Shown here: positions 9,386 through 18,750 of the stretch, in pieces
Layout of the letters: every line of letters begins with the position of its first letter
How positions within the stretch are numbered: the first letter of the stretch is position 1
Assembly (NCBI GenBank): GCA_963734955.1
Contig: CAVTJO010000012.1
Location: forward strand, 248,001 to 312,000
DNA: 64,000 nt
Direction: 5' to 3'
Source of the DNA: UBA11986 sp963734955
GTDB taxonomy: Bacteria; Bacteroidota; Ignavibacteria; UBA10030; UBA6906
Made by a program: the position numbers and the translations under genes
The notes under the pieces: model-generated
Told to the model about the DNA's origin: nothing
Seen by the model: the letters and a program-made list of their open reading frames with translations, nothing else
Database searches by the model: none

Positions 9386-11080
9386 TTATTTATGTTCCAC
9401 GACAACGTTGCTGAGTGCGACTATATCCTGTTTGAAAGTCATGCGTTTTCTCAAGTTCCCGATAGCCTCCGCGAAAACATCACGCTTCTTCATCGGCAGA
9501 AGGCTTTTGATGATATCATCACGCGATTCGTCAAACGTCTTCTGTCGTCCATCCTTCCGTGCAAGGATCTTGAAGACACCGTAATACGGACTCACAGCCT
9601 CGGGACCCAGAATCTGAAGGACCCTGGCTGCAAAGAACTTATCGCCCAATACTCCGAACGATGCTTTTGTTCCAAACCCAAGATCCCCACCTCGCTTTCG
9701 GGCCCAGGGTCGGATCGAGAATTCGCTTGCCAGTTTCCGGAAGTCCTCACCCAGGCTGAGTTTTCGCCGCATCGCCTGGGCTTCGCTTCTGGTACGAAGA
9801 AGAATCTCAGCCACGTCGACCATCGGAGGATCCACGTAGTCCTTCCGGTTCGCTTCGTAAATCGCCTTAAGGGAATCATCGTTCCAACCGATGTTCCCTA
9901 CCGTATCCTGCACTGACTTCGCCCATCGTTCAAGCAGCCACGCTTCCCGATATTTCCTGATCTGATCCAAAACTTTTTCGTCATTCTCCAGCCCTTCGTC
10001 GCGTGCACGCTCGAGCAGAACCTCTCGTGTCATGAGTCCGACTGCAAGGTCCTTCACATCGGCCACGGTCTTCACCCGTTTCCGATGGGCTAGTTGAGCG
10101 GCGAGAGCCTTTTGCATGAATTCGCCGACCGTCCAGGATTCGCCATTTCTGAATGACACCAACTTCAACGATGCAATTGCTGTCGACAGCGGCGGATGAC
10201 TCTCGACGATCGATGATGGCCCGGATTCATCGATCACGTATGACCAGTTTGACAGCACCTTATCGAGCGCCCGCATATCAAACTCCGGAGCGAGATCCTT
10301 TGCGACATCATCTGCGGCCTTCTTCACAAGATGGCCGGTCTTTCGTTGTATCACCGCCCTTTCGAGTTTCTCCCTTACCTTGCCGTAGTCAGCTTCGGAG
10401 GCAAGAGGCAGCTCGACCCTGTGTTCGACCTTCACGATGGAGTAACCCATCTTGAGTTTCACCGGATCAGAGATGCTTCCAACCGGTATCGTGAATGCGA
10501 CTTGCTCGAGATCCGGGTCCATTTCTCCCCATCCGAATGTTCCGAGCGACCCTCCACTGCCTGCAAGGTCGGGATCTTCAAAAACACCTTTTGCAAGCTG
10601 ATCGAATGTTGCGCCATGCTCGATGCTATCCTTCAGCCTATAAGCATCTGCCTCAGTCTTGGCATAAAGAAATCTGGCGGTAACCTTGCTGTTGTACGCC
10701 CGGAATTCCTGCCAAAGGTCCTGCTCACTCACGGTCAGTGTATCCACGCTGACACTTCTCGCATACGCATCAAGCAACGCCTGGCCCTGGATCTCCAGCT
10801 GTTTCTCCTTGAACGAGTCGTCATTGTCAAATCCTTGACGATGGACGTCCTCGAGAATCAGCTTCTCATTGATCATATTGGTGAGAACTTTTTCCCGGGT
10901 ACGGATATTGTCACGCTCCGATGTAAGATCAAGATACTTCTCGTAACGTTCACGGAACTCGTCCGCTGTGATCTTCTGTCCCAAGACTTCGGCAATGACC
11001 GGACTTGTGTCTTGCCGGCACCCAACTAATACAATCGCCGCACAACTCAAAAGAGTTGCACAGATCAGGGACTGCCTCAT
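9386..11080 (-). CDS. SurA/PrsA-like parvulin peptidyl-prolyl isomerase lipoprotein
   Basis: 564-aa periplasmic folding factor. The ATG at 11080 overlaps the amylase stop by 4 bp (ATGA), which decides the start. The N-terminus is a lipoprotein signal with lipobox LVGC. A SurA-N-like helical part (LGQKITADEFRERYEKYLDL, ITADEFRERY then LTNMINEKLIL) is followed by two parvulin-like domains. One is near residues 170-260 (FDQLAKGVFEDPDLAGSGG, LGTFGWGEMDPDLEQ), the other near 440-530 (VAEILLRTRSEAQAMRRKL, RGGDLGFGTKASFG). Such proteins help insert beta-barrels or fold secreted proteins. Lying between the amylase and the TonB receptor, this copy is probably dedicated to the large outer-membrane and surface proteins of the same operon. 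Dedicated folding helpers inside carbohydrate-uptake operons are uncommon. Confidence 0.85.
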   Translation of the reverse strand: MRQSLICATLLSCAAIVLVGCRQDTSPVIAEVLGQKITADEFRERYEKYLDLTSERDNIRTREKVLTNMINEKLILEDVHRQGFDNDDSFKEKQLEIQGQALLDAYARSVSVDTLTVSEQDLWQEFRAYNSKVTARFLYAKTEADAYRLKDSIEHGATFDQLAKGVFEDPDLAGSGGSLGTFGWGEMDPDLEQVAFTIPVGSISDPVKLKMGYSIVKVEHRVELPLASEADYGKVREKLERAVIQRKTGHLVKKAADDVAKDLAPEFDMRALDKVLSNWSYVIDESGPSSIVESHPPLSTAIASLKLVSFRNGESWTVGEFMQKALAAQLAHRKRVKTVADVKDLAVGLMTREVLLERARDEGLENDEKVLDQIRKYREAWLLERWAKSVQDTVGNIGWNDDSLKAIYEANRKDYVDPPMVDVAEILLRTRSEAQAMRRKLSLGEDFRKLASEFSIRPWARKRGGDLGFGTKASFGVLGDKFFAARVLQILGPEAVSPYYGVFKILARKDGRQKTFDESRDDIIKSLLPMKKRDVFAEAIGNLRKRMTFKQDIVALSNVVVEHK

Positions 11081-12960
11081 TGTTGCCCTCTTCCCTCCAG
11101 TATCATTCCTGACTTTGGGGCGATGGCTGCCTGAAGGGTTCCCTTCGTGACCTTGTAGGTTTGCTTGTCGAGCAAGTTGATCCATTGATCCTTCAACTGC
11201 GGCAATAACGATACATCGAGATGAACCTTTTGAGTCGTCGCCGAGTTGTTCACGACAACCAGAACATTCTCAGTCGAGTCAGATCGGAGAAAGGCATAAA
11301 CCCCGAGTCTTTCGTCGGCCAGAACGGTCGAGAAACTCCCTTGAGACAACGCAGCATGAGAATTCCTGATCTCAATGAGATCCTTGTACCAGTTGAACAG
11401 ATCAGCATTGAACTCGTTCTTATCGGAGGGACGCTGTTGACCAAACGGATGATGAGACTCATCATCGTACTTCATGTCATCCCAGAGCATTGGCTTTCGA
11501 CAGTCGGGATCATCGGCACCCCACATTCCCGACTCATCACCATAATAGATCATTGGGGCGCCCGGGTAAGTCATCTGAAAAAGCGCAATGAGTTTCTGCG
11601 TTCGGATTTCCTCACGGGTTGGCTTTCGAACTTTGTACCCGCGATTGTCGTAGACTCCGACGTTATGATCGTACCGCGAGTCCGCATTGACAACCATGGA
11701 CCCCAGCCGGTCAGTATCATGGCTGTCTACCAGGTTCATCAGGACAAGGTCAACCTGTGACGTGTAGTCATTCCGAAGTGAACGCAATCTCTTATCGAAC
11801 TCGACGACCCCAACTCCCGTGGTCTCTCCGATGAAGAATCGCATCACTTCCCTTGCCCACCTGTAATTCATGACAGCATCAAACTCATCGCCTTGCAACC
11901 AGGGGCTCGCATTGAACATTTTGTCGTTCTTCCAATCCTGCCACCACAATTCTGCAGTCAGATACGCCTGAGGGTTGATCGACTTCACCCAGAACCTGAA
12001 CTCACGCCAGAATCCCGATGGAGCCATTTCTGCCGCATCCAGACGCCACCCGTCGATCCCATCCTCGGGGTTACCATCGGCATCAGGATCCATCCATCGC
12101 TTTACTACTGCTTCAATGTAATTCCTGGGACCCTCGGTAAGACTGCTATCTTTCTCCTTCAATTCCGGGAGCTCTCGAACACCCATCCACCCTTCATAGT
12201 CAAACTCATCTTCGGGCGTCACGGGGTCATCCCATTGCTTGACAATATACCAGTCCTTGAACGCTGACCTTCGTTGGTTTCGTTTGAGGTCCTCAAAAGC
12301 CCAGAACGTACTCCCCGTACAATGGAATACGCCGTCGATAATGATCTTCATGTGACGCTTGTGAACTTCACGTACGAGCTTGAGGAACAACCGATCTGCA
12401 GCGGTCCATTTCCATGTATCAGGATTCTCCGGGTCTTCGGTGACAACCATCCTGCTATCACCAGCCGGGTCCGGGCCAAAGTTCTTGTCGATGTGATGGA
12501 ATGTCGACGCGTCGTATTTGTGGAGTGACGGCGACTGGAACACGGGGTTCAGGTAGAGCGCCGTTACTCCAAGTTGCTTCAGATAGTCAAGCTTGTCAAT
12601 GATTCCCTTCAGATCGCCACCGTAGCGGCGCTGCTGCGCCTGAAAATAGAATCCTTTCCCATCAGCCTCCTCCCATGGTTGCAGCTTGTACCAGTCCGAC
12701 GTCCAAGGCGAAATTTTCCACTCCTTCGGTGATTCGTGGGGCCATGATCCACGGAGATCCTCCACTGTCGGATCGTTTGTGGTATCCCCGTTCCGGAACC
12801 GTTCTGGGAAAATCTGATACCACACTGCCTTGCAGGCCCACGAGGGAACAGGTGACGGGTGTTCAGCACATGCCCATGAAGTTGCAGCCACAAAGAACAG
12901 GACCTGAAGTCCGACATTCATGCCGATGCGGTACAGCACTCGCGATGATTCGCTCAGCAT
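11077..12960 (-). CDS. Secreted GH13 alpha-amylase / neopullulanase-like glycosidase
   Basis: 627-aa glycoside hydrolase cleaving alpha-glucan linkages. I place the start at ATG 12960, 4 bp past the LacI stop, because it gives a signal peptide with basic residues (SSRVLYRIG, then LQVLFFVAATSWACA). ATG 12921 is possible but has no basic n-region. GH13 landmarks are present: the barrel entry AVWYQIFPERFRNGD, LGVTALYLNPVFQSP, nucleophile D308 in GWRLDAAEMAP, acid/base E337 in LTAELWWQ, and D415 in VDSHDTDR. Region I reads DGVFHCTG, so the usual His of DxVxNH is a Cys (C214) with a His one place earlier, an unusual change. The C-terminal beta domain (LGVYAFLRSDSTENVLVVVN) is complete. It is presumably periplasmic or extracellular, producing oligosaccharides for the linked uptake system. 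Confidence 0.9.
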   Translation of the reverse strand: MLSESSRVLYRIGMNVGLQVLFFVAATSWACAEHPSPVPSWACKAVWYQIFPERFRNGDTTNDPTVEDLRGSWPHESPKEWKISPWTSDWYKLQPWEEADGKGFYFQAQQRRYGGDLKGIIDKLDYLKQLGVTALYLNPVFQSPSLHKYDASTFHHIDKNFGPDPAGDSRMVVTEDPENPDTWKWTAADRLFLKLVREVHKRHMKIIIDGVFHCTGSTFWAFEDLKRNQRRSAFKDWYIVKQWDDPVTPEDEFDYEGWMGVRELPELKEKDSSLTEGPRNYIEAVVKRWMDPDADGNPEDGIDGWRLDAAEMAPSGFWREFRFWVKSINPQAYLTAELWWQDWKNDKMFNASPWLQGDEFDAVMNYRWAREVMRFFIGETTGVGVVEFDKRLRSLRNDYTSQVDLVLMNLVDSHDTDRLGSMVVNADSRYDHNVGVYDNRGYKVRKPTREEIRTQKLIALFQMTYPGAPMIYYGDESGMWGADDPDCRKPMLWDDMKYDDESHHPFGQQRPSDKNEFNADLFNWYKDLIEIRNSHAALSQGSFSTVLADERLGVYAFLRSDSTENVLVVVNNSATTQKVHLDVSLLPQLKDQWINLLDKQTYKVTKGTLQAAIAPKSGMILEGRGQQ

Positions 12961-12964
12961 ACCA

Positions 12965-14041
12965 TTACGGAGAACTGTTTTCGAGTTCAATGCTGGATCG
13001 AGGTGACTGCGCTGCAGTTTTCTCCATGTTTGCGCCACAAGTCTGGCGAATGATGAGCTCCGGGAGAAAGGTTGTCAGCGTCGGGGGGATCGACGGAGTC
13101 TTCATCCGTCCGCGCAGTTTTTCGAGTGCCAGACTTCCCATCTCATGCATCGGCTGGCGCATGGTGGAAAGTTGCGCGTGTCGCGCAAGTTCGATATCAT
13201 CAAAGCTGACGATGGCTATATCCTCCGGAATCCGGATTCCAAGCTCCCGCGCGGCTTCAAGGGCGCCGATTGCCTGCACATCACTTGAAACAAACACTGC
13301 GGTGATCGGACTGCGAAGGGAGCTCTTCTTGATCAGCTCCTTCATGGACGTGTATCCTGCTTCACGATTAAATCCATCCTGACGATCTATGGTTGCAGTG
13401 AACACCATCGCGGTGTTGAATGCAAGACCTGCGCGGTCAAGAGCGGCACGGTAGCCTTCCAACCGTTCACGCGCCGGCTCATTCTCCAGAGTCGCGTTAA
13501 TCATCGCAATGTTCCGATGACCCAGCGAGATGAGATGCTGAGTGGCCCTCATCGCGCCCTCCTTGTTCTTCACGCTCAATGAGTCAAACTTCTCGTGGTA
13601 GGTATCAACCAGAACAACCGGCAGGTTCATCTGCTGGAACTTGGCAACGAAGGACTCCGGAAACTTCATCGAAAAGAACATGACACCATCGACGTGCCCT
13701 CGATGCAGTGACCGACGCAGGTAGTATTCTGCCTGGGCAGGGTTGTTCACGCCGTAGAGGATCAGGTCAAATCCGAGTTCGGACGCTTTGTCCTGAACAC
13801 CCTGCAGAACTTCGATGAAGAAGTAGTTCGTGAAGAATGGAATGATGGTGGATATCGTATTGGTTTTCTTGGAGGCGAGTCGCTGTGCGTATGCGTGTGG
13901 CTGGTAGCTTAAGCGCTTTGCGGTGGCGAGAACCTTTGCTCTCGTCTCCGGAGAGACGCTAGGATGGTTGTTAAGGCATCTGGAAACAGTTCCAATTCCT
14001 ACGCCCGCCTCACGGGCAAGGTCATAAATCGTAACGCCCAT
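12965..14041 (-). CDS. LacI/GalR-family transcriptional regulator
   Basis: 358-aa repressor that likely controls the surrounding alpha-glucan genes. ATG 14041 gives the canonical LacI start (MGVTIYDLAREAGVGIGTVS), with the helix-turn-helix and hinge in residues 1-58 (VSRCLNNHPSVSPETRAKVL, LSYQPHAYAQRLAS). The remainder is a periplasmic-binding-protein-like effector domain (ISTIIPFFTNYFFIEVLQGV, HVDGVMFFSMKFPESF, PEDIAIVSFDDIELA). It is the first gene of the leftward run, 4 bp ahead of the amylase, and is divergent from a MalK-type ATPase. A perfect 14-bp palindrome of the LacI-family type lies 49 bp upstream of its start, so it probably regulates itself and the divergent gene. The effector is unknown; maltodextrin or glucose derivatives are the natural guess. 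Confidence 0.9.
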   Translation of the reverse strand: MGVTIYDLAREAGVGIGTVSRCLNNHPSVSPETRAKVLATAKRLSYQPHAYAQRLASKKTNTISTIIPFFTNYFFIEVLQGVQDKASELGFDLILYGVNNPAQAEYYLRRSLHRGHVDGVMFFSMKFPESFVAKFQQMNLPVVLVDTYHEKFDSLSVKNKEGAMRATQHLISLGHRNIAMINATLENEPARERLEGYRAALDRAGLAFNTAMVFTATIDRQDGFNREAGYTSMKELIKKSSLRSPITAVFVSSDVQAIGALEAARELGIRIPEDIAIVSFDDIELARHAQLSTMRQPMHEMGSLALEKLRGRMKTPSIPPTLTTFLPELIIRQTCGANMEKTAAQSPRSSIELENSSP

Positions 14042-14089
14042 AACGGGTAGCAATGACCAATAATGATAGGAAAGAAGTGACGGAAACCT

Positions 14090-14103
14090 TGGAAGCGCTT
14101 CCA
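14090..14103. promoter_or_regulatory. LacI-family operator, perfect 14-bp palindrome
   Basis: TGGAAGCGCTTCCA at 14090-14103 is its own reverse complement, with the central CG and outer TGGAA/TTCCA that typify GalR/LacI-family and cre operators. It lies between the LacI gene and the divergent MalK-type gene. A second, imperfect inverted repeat (14211-14223 with 14225-14237, 11 of 13 positions matching) lies 108 bp further right and could be another site or a transcript hairpin. Confidence 0.65.
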
Positions 14104-14310
14104 CAATATAGGCGAATAACTTCAAAAGTCAAGAACTTTTTGGAACGAAATGCACTTGGGAAGGTTAATTCCGACAATTCTGTACGCAATCATATGGCTG
14201 CTTCCATCTTGGAACACCCCAATGATTGGGCGGTTCCATTGATTCCTTCCACGAGCGCACAGGGCAATTTATCACAGATGGCAAGCGCTGATCCTTCCAT
14301 CGTCCTTTCC

Positions 14311-14341
14311 TTGTGTTTGACATGCGAGGTACATATATTTT
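14311..14341 (+). promoter_or_regulatory. Candidate promoter for the MalK-type gene
   Basis: TTG (14311-14313) is followed after 20 bases by TATATTTT (14334-14341), which approximates the Bacteroidota -33/-7 pattern. The ATG of the ATPase gene is 52 bp downstream. A sigma-70-like TTGACA (14317-14322) overlaps it but has no well-spaced -10 partner. Weak evidence. Confidence 0.25.
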
Positions 14342-14393
14342 TCGGGTTACCCAACTCGCAATTCCCTCTTGAACAGTCTACTCCGAAGTCTTC

Positions 14394-15491
14394 ATGGCAG
14401 AAGTCAAGCTCGAAAGTGTCCACAAGATCTACGAGGGCAAGGTCACTGCTGTCCGCGACGTCAATGCTACAATCAATGACAAGGAATTCGTCGTTCTCGT
14501 CGGACCTTCGGGGTGCGGGAAATCGACAGTGCTGAGAATGATCGCCGGGCTGGAGGAAATATCCCAGGGCACCATCAGCATCGATGGCAGGGTTGTTAAC
14601 GATGTGCCGCCGAAGGACCGCGACATCGCGATGGTGTTTCAGAATTACGCGCTGTATCCGCATATGAGCGTCTATGAAAACCTTGCCTTTGGACTGAAGT
14701 TGAGGAAATACCCCAAGGAAGAAATTGATGGGCGCGTGCAGCACGCTGCGCAGATCCTCGGCATCGATCGGTTCCTGGACCGAAAGCCCAAGGCGCTTTC
14801 GGGAGGACAGCGTCAACGCGTTGCGCTTGGACGGGCAATTGTCCGGCAGCCAAAGGTGTTCCTGTTTGATGAGCCCCTGAGCAACCTCGATGCAAACCTC
14901 CGTGTGCAAATGCGTACCGAGATCTCCCGCCTTCATCATCAGCTGCAGACTACGATGATCTACGTGACACACGATCAGATTGAGGCAATGTCGATGGGAG
15001 ACAGGATCGTGGTCATGAAGGATGGAGTGGTGCAACAAGTTGACACCCCCCTGAACATCTATCACCACCCTGCGAACAAATTCGTCGCGGGCTTCATCGG
15101 CAGCCCGACTATGAATTTCATGAGCGGATCGATTCAAGCGAACGGGCACACCGTGTTCCATCAGGATCGCTCATCTCTCAACATTCCGATCCCGGACGGG
15201 CTGCTCAAGAAGGTAAGGACTCGCTCCGCAATTACCCTGGGTATTCGACCCGAGCATATGTATGCGCACAAGCCCTCGGAAGTCGAGAACGTCGCTTCAC
15301 TCACGGCCAATGTCGAAGTTGTTGAACCGGTTGGCAACGAGGTTTTCGTCTATTTCTCGACCGGTCCCGATGCACAGTATGTCGCCCGGTTGGCAACGGA
15401 TACGCCCCCGGCTGTGGGAAAACCCTTCCAACTATTGTTGGACACATCAAAGATTCACTTTTTCGACACGGAAACAGAAGAGACTCTTTGA
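14394..15491 (+). CDS. MalK/UgpC-type ABC transporter ATP-binding protein
   Basis: 365-aa ATPase of the sugar-importer class (MalK, MsmX, UgpC). It has the Walker A motif GPSGCGKST near residue 37, Q-loop VFQNYALYPHMSV, signature LSGGQRQRVALGRAIV, Walker B VFLFDEPLSNLDANLR and switch YVTHDQIEAM. Residues 240-365 form the OB-fold/TOBE regulatory domain seen in MalK (GSPTMNFMSGSI, LGIRPEHMY). No permease or binding protein is encoded nearby, so it must energise a transporter encoded elsewhere, as MsmX does in Bacillus, or serve several. It starts the rightward half of the locus and is followed by the alpha-glucosidase with a 116-bp gap. The LacI operator upstream suggests shared control with the leftward genes. 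Confidence 0.9.
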   Translation: MAEVKLESVHKIYEGKVTAVRDVNATINDKEFVVLVGPSGCGKSTVLRMIAGLEEISQGTISIDGRVVNDVPPKDRDIAMVFQNYALYPHMSVYENLAFGLKLRKYPKEEIDGRVQHAAQILGIDRFLDRKPKALSGGQRQRVALGRAIVRQPKVFLFDEPLSNLDANLRVQMRTEISRLHHQLQTTMIYVTHDQIEAMSMGDRIVVMKDGVVQQVDTPLNIYHHPANKFVAGFIGSPTMNFMSGSIQANGHTVFHQDRSSLNIPIPDGLLKKVRTRSAITLGIRPEHMYAHKPSEVENVASLTANVEVVEPVGNEVFVYFSTGPDAQYVARLATDTPPAVGKPFQLLLDTSKIHFFDTETEETL

Positions 15492-15607
15492 TCGCCGTTT
15501 CGAAGCGTTGACGACATTTGCCTCCGAGTGTAGCCCTTCAGGAGAACAGCCTTCCTCTCCCGGATTATCCCTTCCAAACCTCACATCAAACTGAACAGCG
15601 GCGACCC

Positions 15608-18059
15608 ATGCGCACCATTCTCCTTACACTGCTCGTCCTCGTCGGCACTCACCCGGCACCATCCCAATGGACAATCCTCGGAGATGTCGACTCGCTCTCG
15701 CACAACACGAATACCCTTCGTATCCGATCCCGTGGAACCACTCTCATTGCGGAAATCCTTGCTCCGGACCTTGTGCGTATCCGCTTCACTCCCACCGGAG
15801 ATTTTCCGCCGGACATGTCATGGGCGGTCGTTAAGAACGCTTGGCCAACCACTCGCGTTCACATAAGCGAGACCACCGACCGTGTCACAGCAACGACCGA
15901 TGAACTCTCCCTGATCATCAATAAGAAGCCCCTACGCATCAAATTCGCGGACTCCGCTGGCAACACCGTTAACGAGGACTCTCCTTCAAAAGGAATTTCA
16001 TGGGCTGGAACGGAAATGCGAGTGTGGAAGTCAATGCCATCGGATGAATACTTTTTCGGGCTTGGAGAAAAGGCCGGCCGACTGCAGCGAAATTCTTCTC
16101 ATACATCGATGTGGAATTCGGACATTCCAGGGTACACAGCAAACACCGACCCACTATATCAGACCATTCCATTCTTCTACGGACTCAAAGACGGAAAGGC
16201 GTACGGTATTTTCTTCGACAATTCTTATTGGTCCTCATTTGATTTCGGGAAGGAATCGCGGACTGAGTACTCGTTTGGCGCCGAAAACGGCGAGATGAAC
16301 TACTACTTTTTCCTTGGCCCGTCGCCGTCGAAGGTTCTTACCCGCTTCACGGAACTTGTTGGTCATATGCCGTTGCCTCCGCTATGGTCACTCGGGTATC
16401 AGCAATGCCGCTGGAGTTATTCTCCCGAGAGCCGTGTTCGTGAGATAGCAAACGGTTTCAGAAGCCGCTCGATTCCCTGTGACGTCATATATCTCGATAT
16501 CGACTACATGGAGGGGTACCGCATCTTCACATGGAACAAGAAGAACTTCCCCAACCCGGGCGAGATGATCTCGGATCTCGGGCGTGACGGGTTCAAGGTA
16601 GCTGTGATCGTGGATCCCGGCATAAAGGCCGACACCTCTTACTCTGCGTACCGGTCGGGACTCAATGGAGATCATTTCCTGAAATATCCAGATGGACGCA
16701 CATTCATTGGAAAGGTCTGGCCGGGGGAGTGTGCCTTCCCTGATTTCACGCGGGCAGCAACCCGTCAATGGTGGGGGGAAAACTTCTCGGTCCTCGTAAA
16801 CACCGGGGTCCACGGATGGTGGAATGACATGAACGAACCTTCAGTGTTCGACGTCCCGACAAAGACCATCGACCTAAACGTTATCCATGATGATAACGGA
16901 TTGATGACATCGCACGCGAAGAACCACAACATCTATGGCATGCAGATGACCCGGGCAACGTATGATGGCGTGCGCGCACTGGTACCGAATGAACGACCGT
17001 TTGTTCTTACGCGGGCGTCGTATGCCGGAGGACAGAGATATTCCGCCGCGTGGACAGGCGATAACGTTGCATCATGGTCCCATCTCCGCATGGCGGTTTC
17101 GATGTGCCTCAGCATGAGCATCTCGGGTCAGCCATTTGTCGGGAGTGACATTGGTGGATTCATCGGGTATCCTTCGGGGGAACTGTTTGCACGATGGCTT
17201 CAACTTGGGGTTTTCACTCCGTTGATGCGCGCCCATTCAGTCATCAACGAACGGAACAAGGAACCGTGGGAGTTTGGCGACGAATTCACAGACATTAATC
17301 GCGAATCCATCAATCTCCGCTATCGCCTTCTCCCCTACCTCTACACAACAATGTACCAGGCATCGGTGTCGGGGATCCCGCCCATGCGTCCGATGGTATT
17401 TGCGTTTCCAAAGGAACGCGAGTTTGTCATGAACGATGACCAATTCATGTTTGGAGACGACATGCTCGTTGCACCAGTTCTCTCGGAAGGCGCCCGCGGC
17501 AAGAGACGTGCAACTCCCGCCGGGCGTATGGTACGACTTCTGGACAGGCACGCGGCACGAAGGAGGAACAACCATTTCGATCGACGCGCCATTGAACCAC
17601 ATCCCGATACTCGTGAGAGCGGGAGCGATCATACCCACCCGGCAAGTTGTGCAGTACACAGATCAAGCTCCGGTCGATCCTCTCACCATTACTGTTTATC
17701 CGACAGAACTTCGGTCATCTTCCACCTACTACGAAGATGATGGACACTCATTTGAGTATCAAAAGGGAGTGTTCTTCAAAAGAACATTCGACCAGTGGAA
17801 TTCAAGGGACGCAATCACCCTTACCATGTCCAACGCCAAGGGAACGTACATACCGGCAAAGAGGTCGGTCCAGGTAATGTTCGTTGATTGCAGGAATGCT
17901 CCCGCTTCTGTTGAGCTGGGAAGTACTATTCTGAGGAAGACCAATATCGAAGATCTTTCTCGCGTCGAAGCCGGCTGGGCATATCGGACCGAGCCGGGCA
18001 CGGTGATTGTGAGGTTCCCGGATTCGCAATCAGAACTCAGGGTTACAATCAAGCGTTAA
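15608..18059 (+). pseudogene. GH31 alpha-glucosidase with a single-base frameshift
   Basis: 816-aa family-31 glycosidase if the frame is restored. ATG 15608 begins a signal peptide (MRTILLTLLVLVGTHPAPSQ). The first frame carries the N-terminal sandwich and catalytic barrel, with GWWNDMNEPSVF (nucleophile D407), AWTGDNVASW (acid/base D485) and GQPFVGSDIGGF. At 17501-17502 the reading breaks: frame one ends as LVAPVLSEGARG, while the next frame continues RDVQLPPGVWYDFWTG and runs to 18059 through the C-terminal sandwich. Skipping one A restores the normal family spacing (EGAxxRDVxLP) exactly, and both halves are otherwise well conserved. This is either a very recent mutation or a sequencing/assembly error, and the original frame would add about 80 nonsense residues to 17740. 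The enzyme would release glucose from the non-reducing end of oligosaccharides made by the linked amylase. Confidence 0.85.
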
Positions 18060-18296
18060 TCACAGCACGATTCCGGGGCTGTCTCCTCCTAATATGGGGA
18101 AAGCCCTGCTTCCCACGCCTGAATCTCCTTTCGTGGATGGCGGTTAAATCTGCCTCGCAGATGTCTTTTTTGCCTTCTTTCCTCTTTCCCTATCTGCGTA
18201 CATACACCATTTTCGCACATCTTACTTTGGCGTCCGTTTTGATAACTAATTAGGATGAGATGACTTAACTCTCCTTCTCAAAGGTCATGGCTGAAG

Positions 18297-18689
18297 ATGA
18301 AAATCCTAGTTGTGGATGACGACCGGAACTATCTGGGTCTCTTCTCGAGTCTGTTACGCAACCGCGGACATGAAGTGTTCCCTGCCGAGGAAGGCAAAGA
18401 GGCGCGAGAACTCCTTGAGGTTGAACAGATTGACCTTATCGTTTCGGATGTGTACATGCCAACACTCGATGGGGTTTGGTTTCACAGTTACGTTCGCGAA
18501 TTCTCAAATCGCCCGGACGTGCCGTTCATATTCATTTCGGGGAACGACGATGAGTATACGCGCGATCTCATCATCGATCCGCGCCTCGACCTTTCGCTTA
18601 GCAAGTCACTTTCGCCGGAGACCCTGGTGAATCACATCGAAAGTTTTGTGAACAAGGCGCCGGTCGGCGCCGCACATCTCAAGCGTTGA
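18297..18689 (+). CDS. Stand-alone response-regulator receiver protein
   Basis: 130-aa single receiver domain. The acidic pair is in VVDDD (residues 6-8), the phospho-acceptor is D51 in VSDVYMPTLDG, the Ser/Thr position is S81 (FISGND) and the conserved Lys is K103 (SLSKSLSP). There is no output domain and no kinase gene nearby, so it acts by protein contact, or with a kinase encoded elsewhere. It is followed by two TPR-containing genes on the same strand (61-bp and 39-bp gaps), which may form one operon. The 237-bp gap before it has a short bulged hairpin (18097-18114) that could end the GH31 transcript, but no T-run. Confidence 0.82.
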   Translation: MKILVVDDDRNYLGLFSSLLRNRGHEVFPAEEGKEARELLEVEQIDLIVSDVYMPTLDGVWFHSYVREFSNRPDVPFIFISGNDDEYTRDLIIDPRLDLSLSKSLSPETLVNHIESFVNKAPVGAAHLKR

Positions 18690-18750
18690 GGCAGCCCCGT
18701 GTATGCACAGTGCACATATTCCTCCTTGAAGAACTTTCCGGGGGAATGCA

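Noticed and set aside
13911..13918. AAGCGCTT palindrome inside the LacI gene as a second operator
   Set aside because: Only 8 bp and within coding sequence. The flanks do not extend the symmetry of the 14-bp operator.
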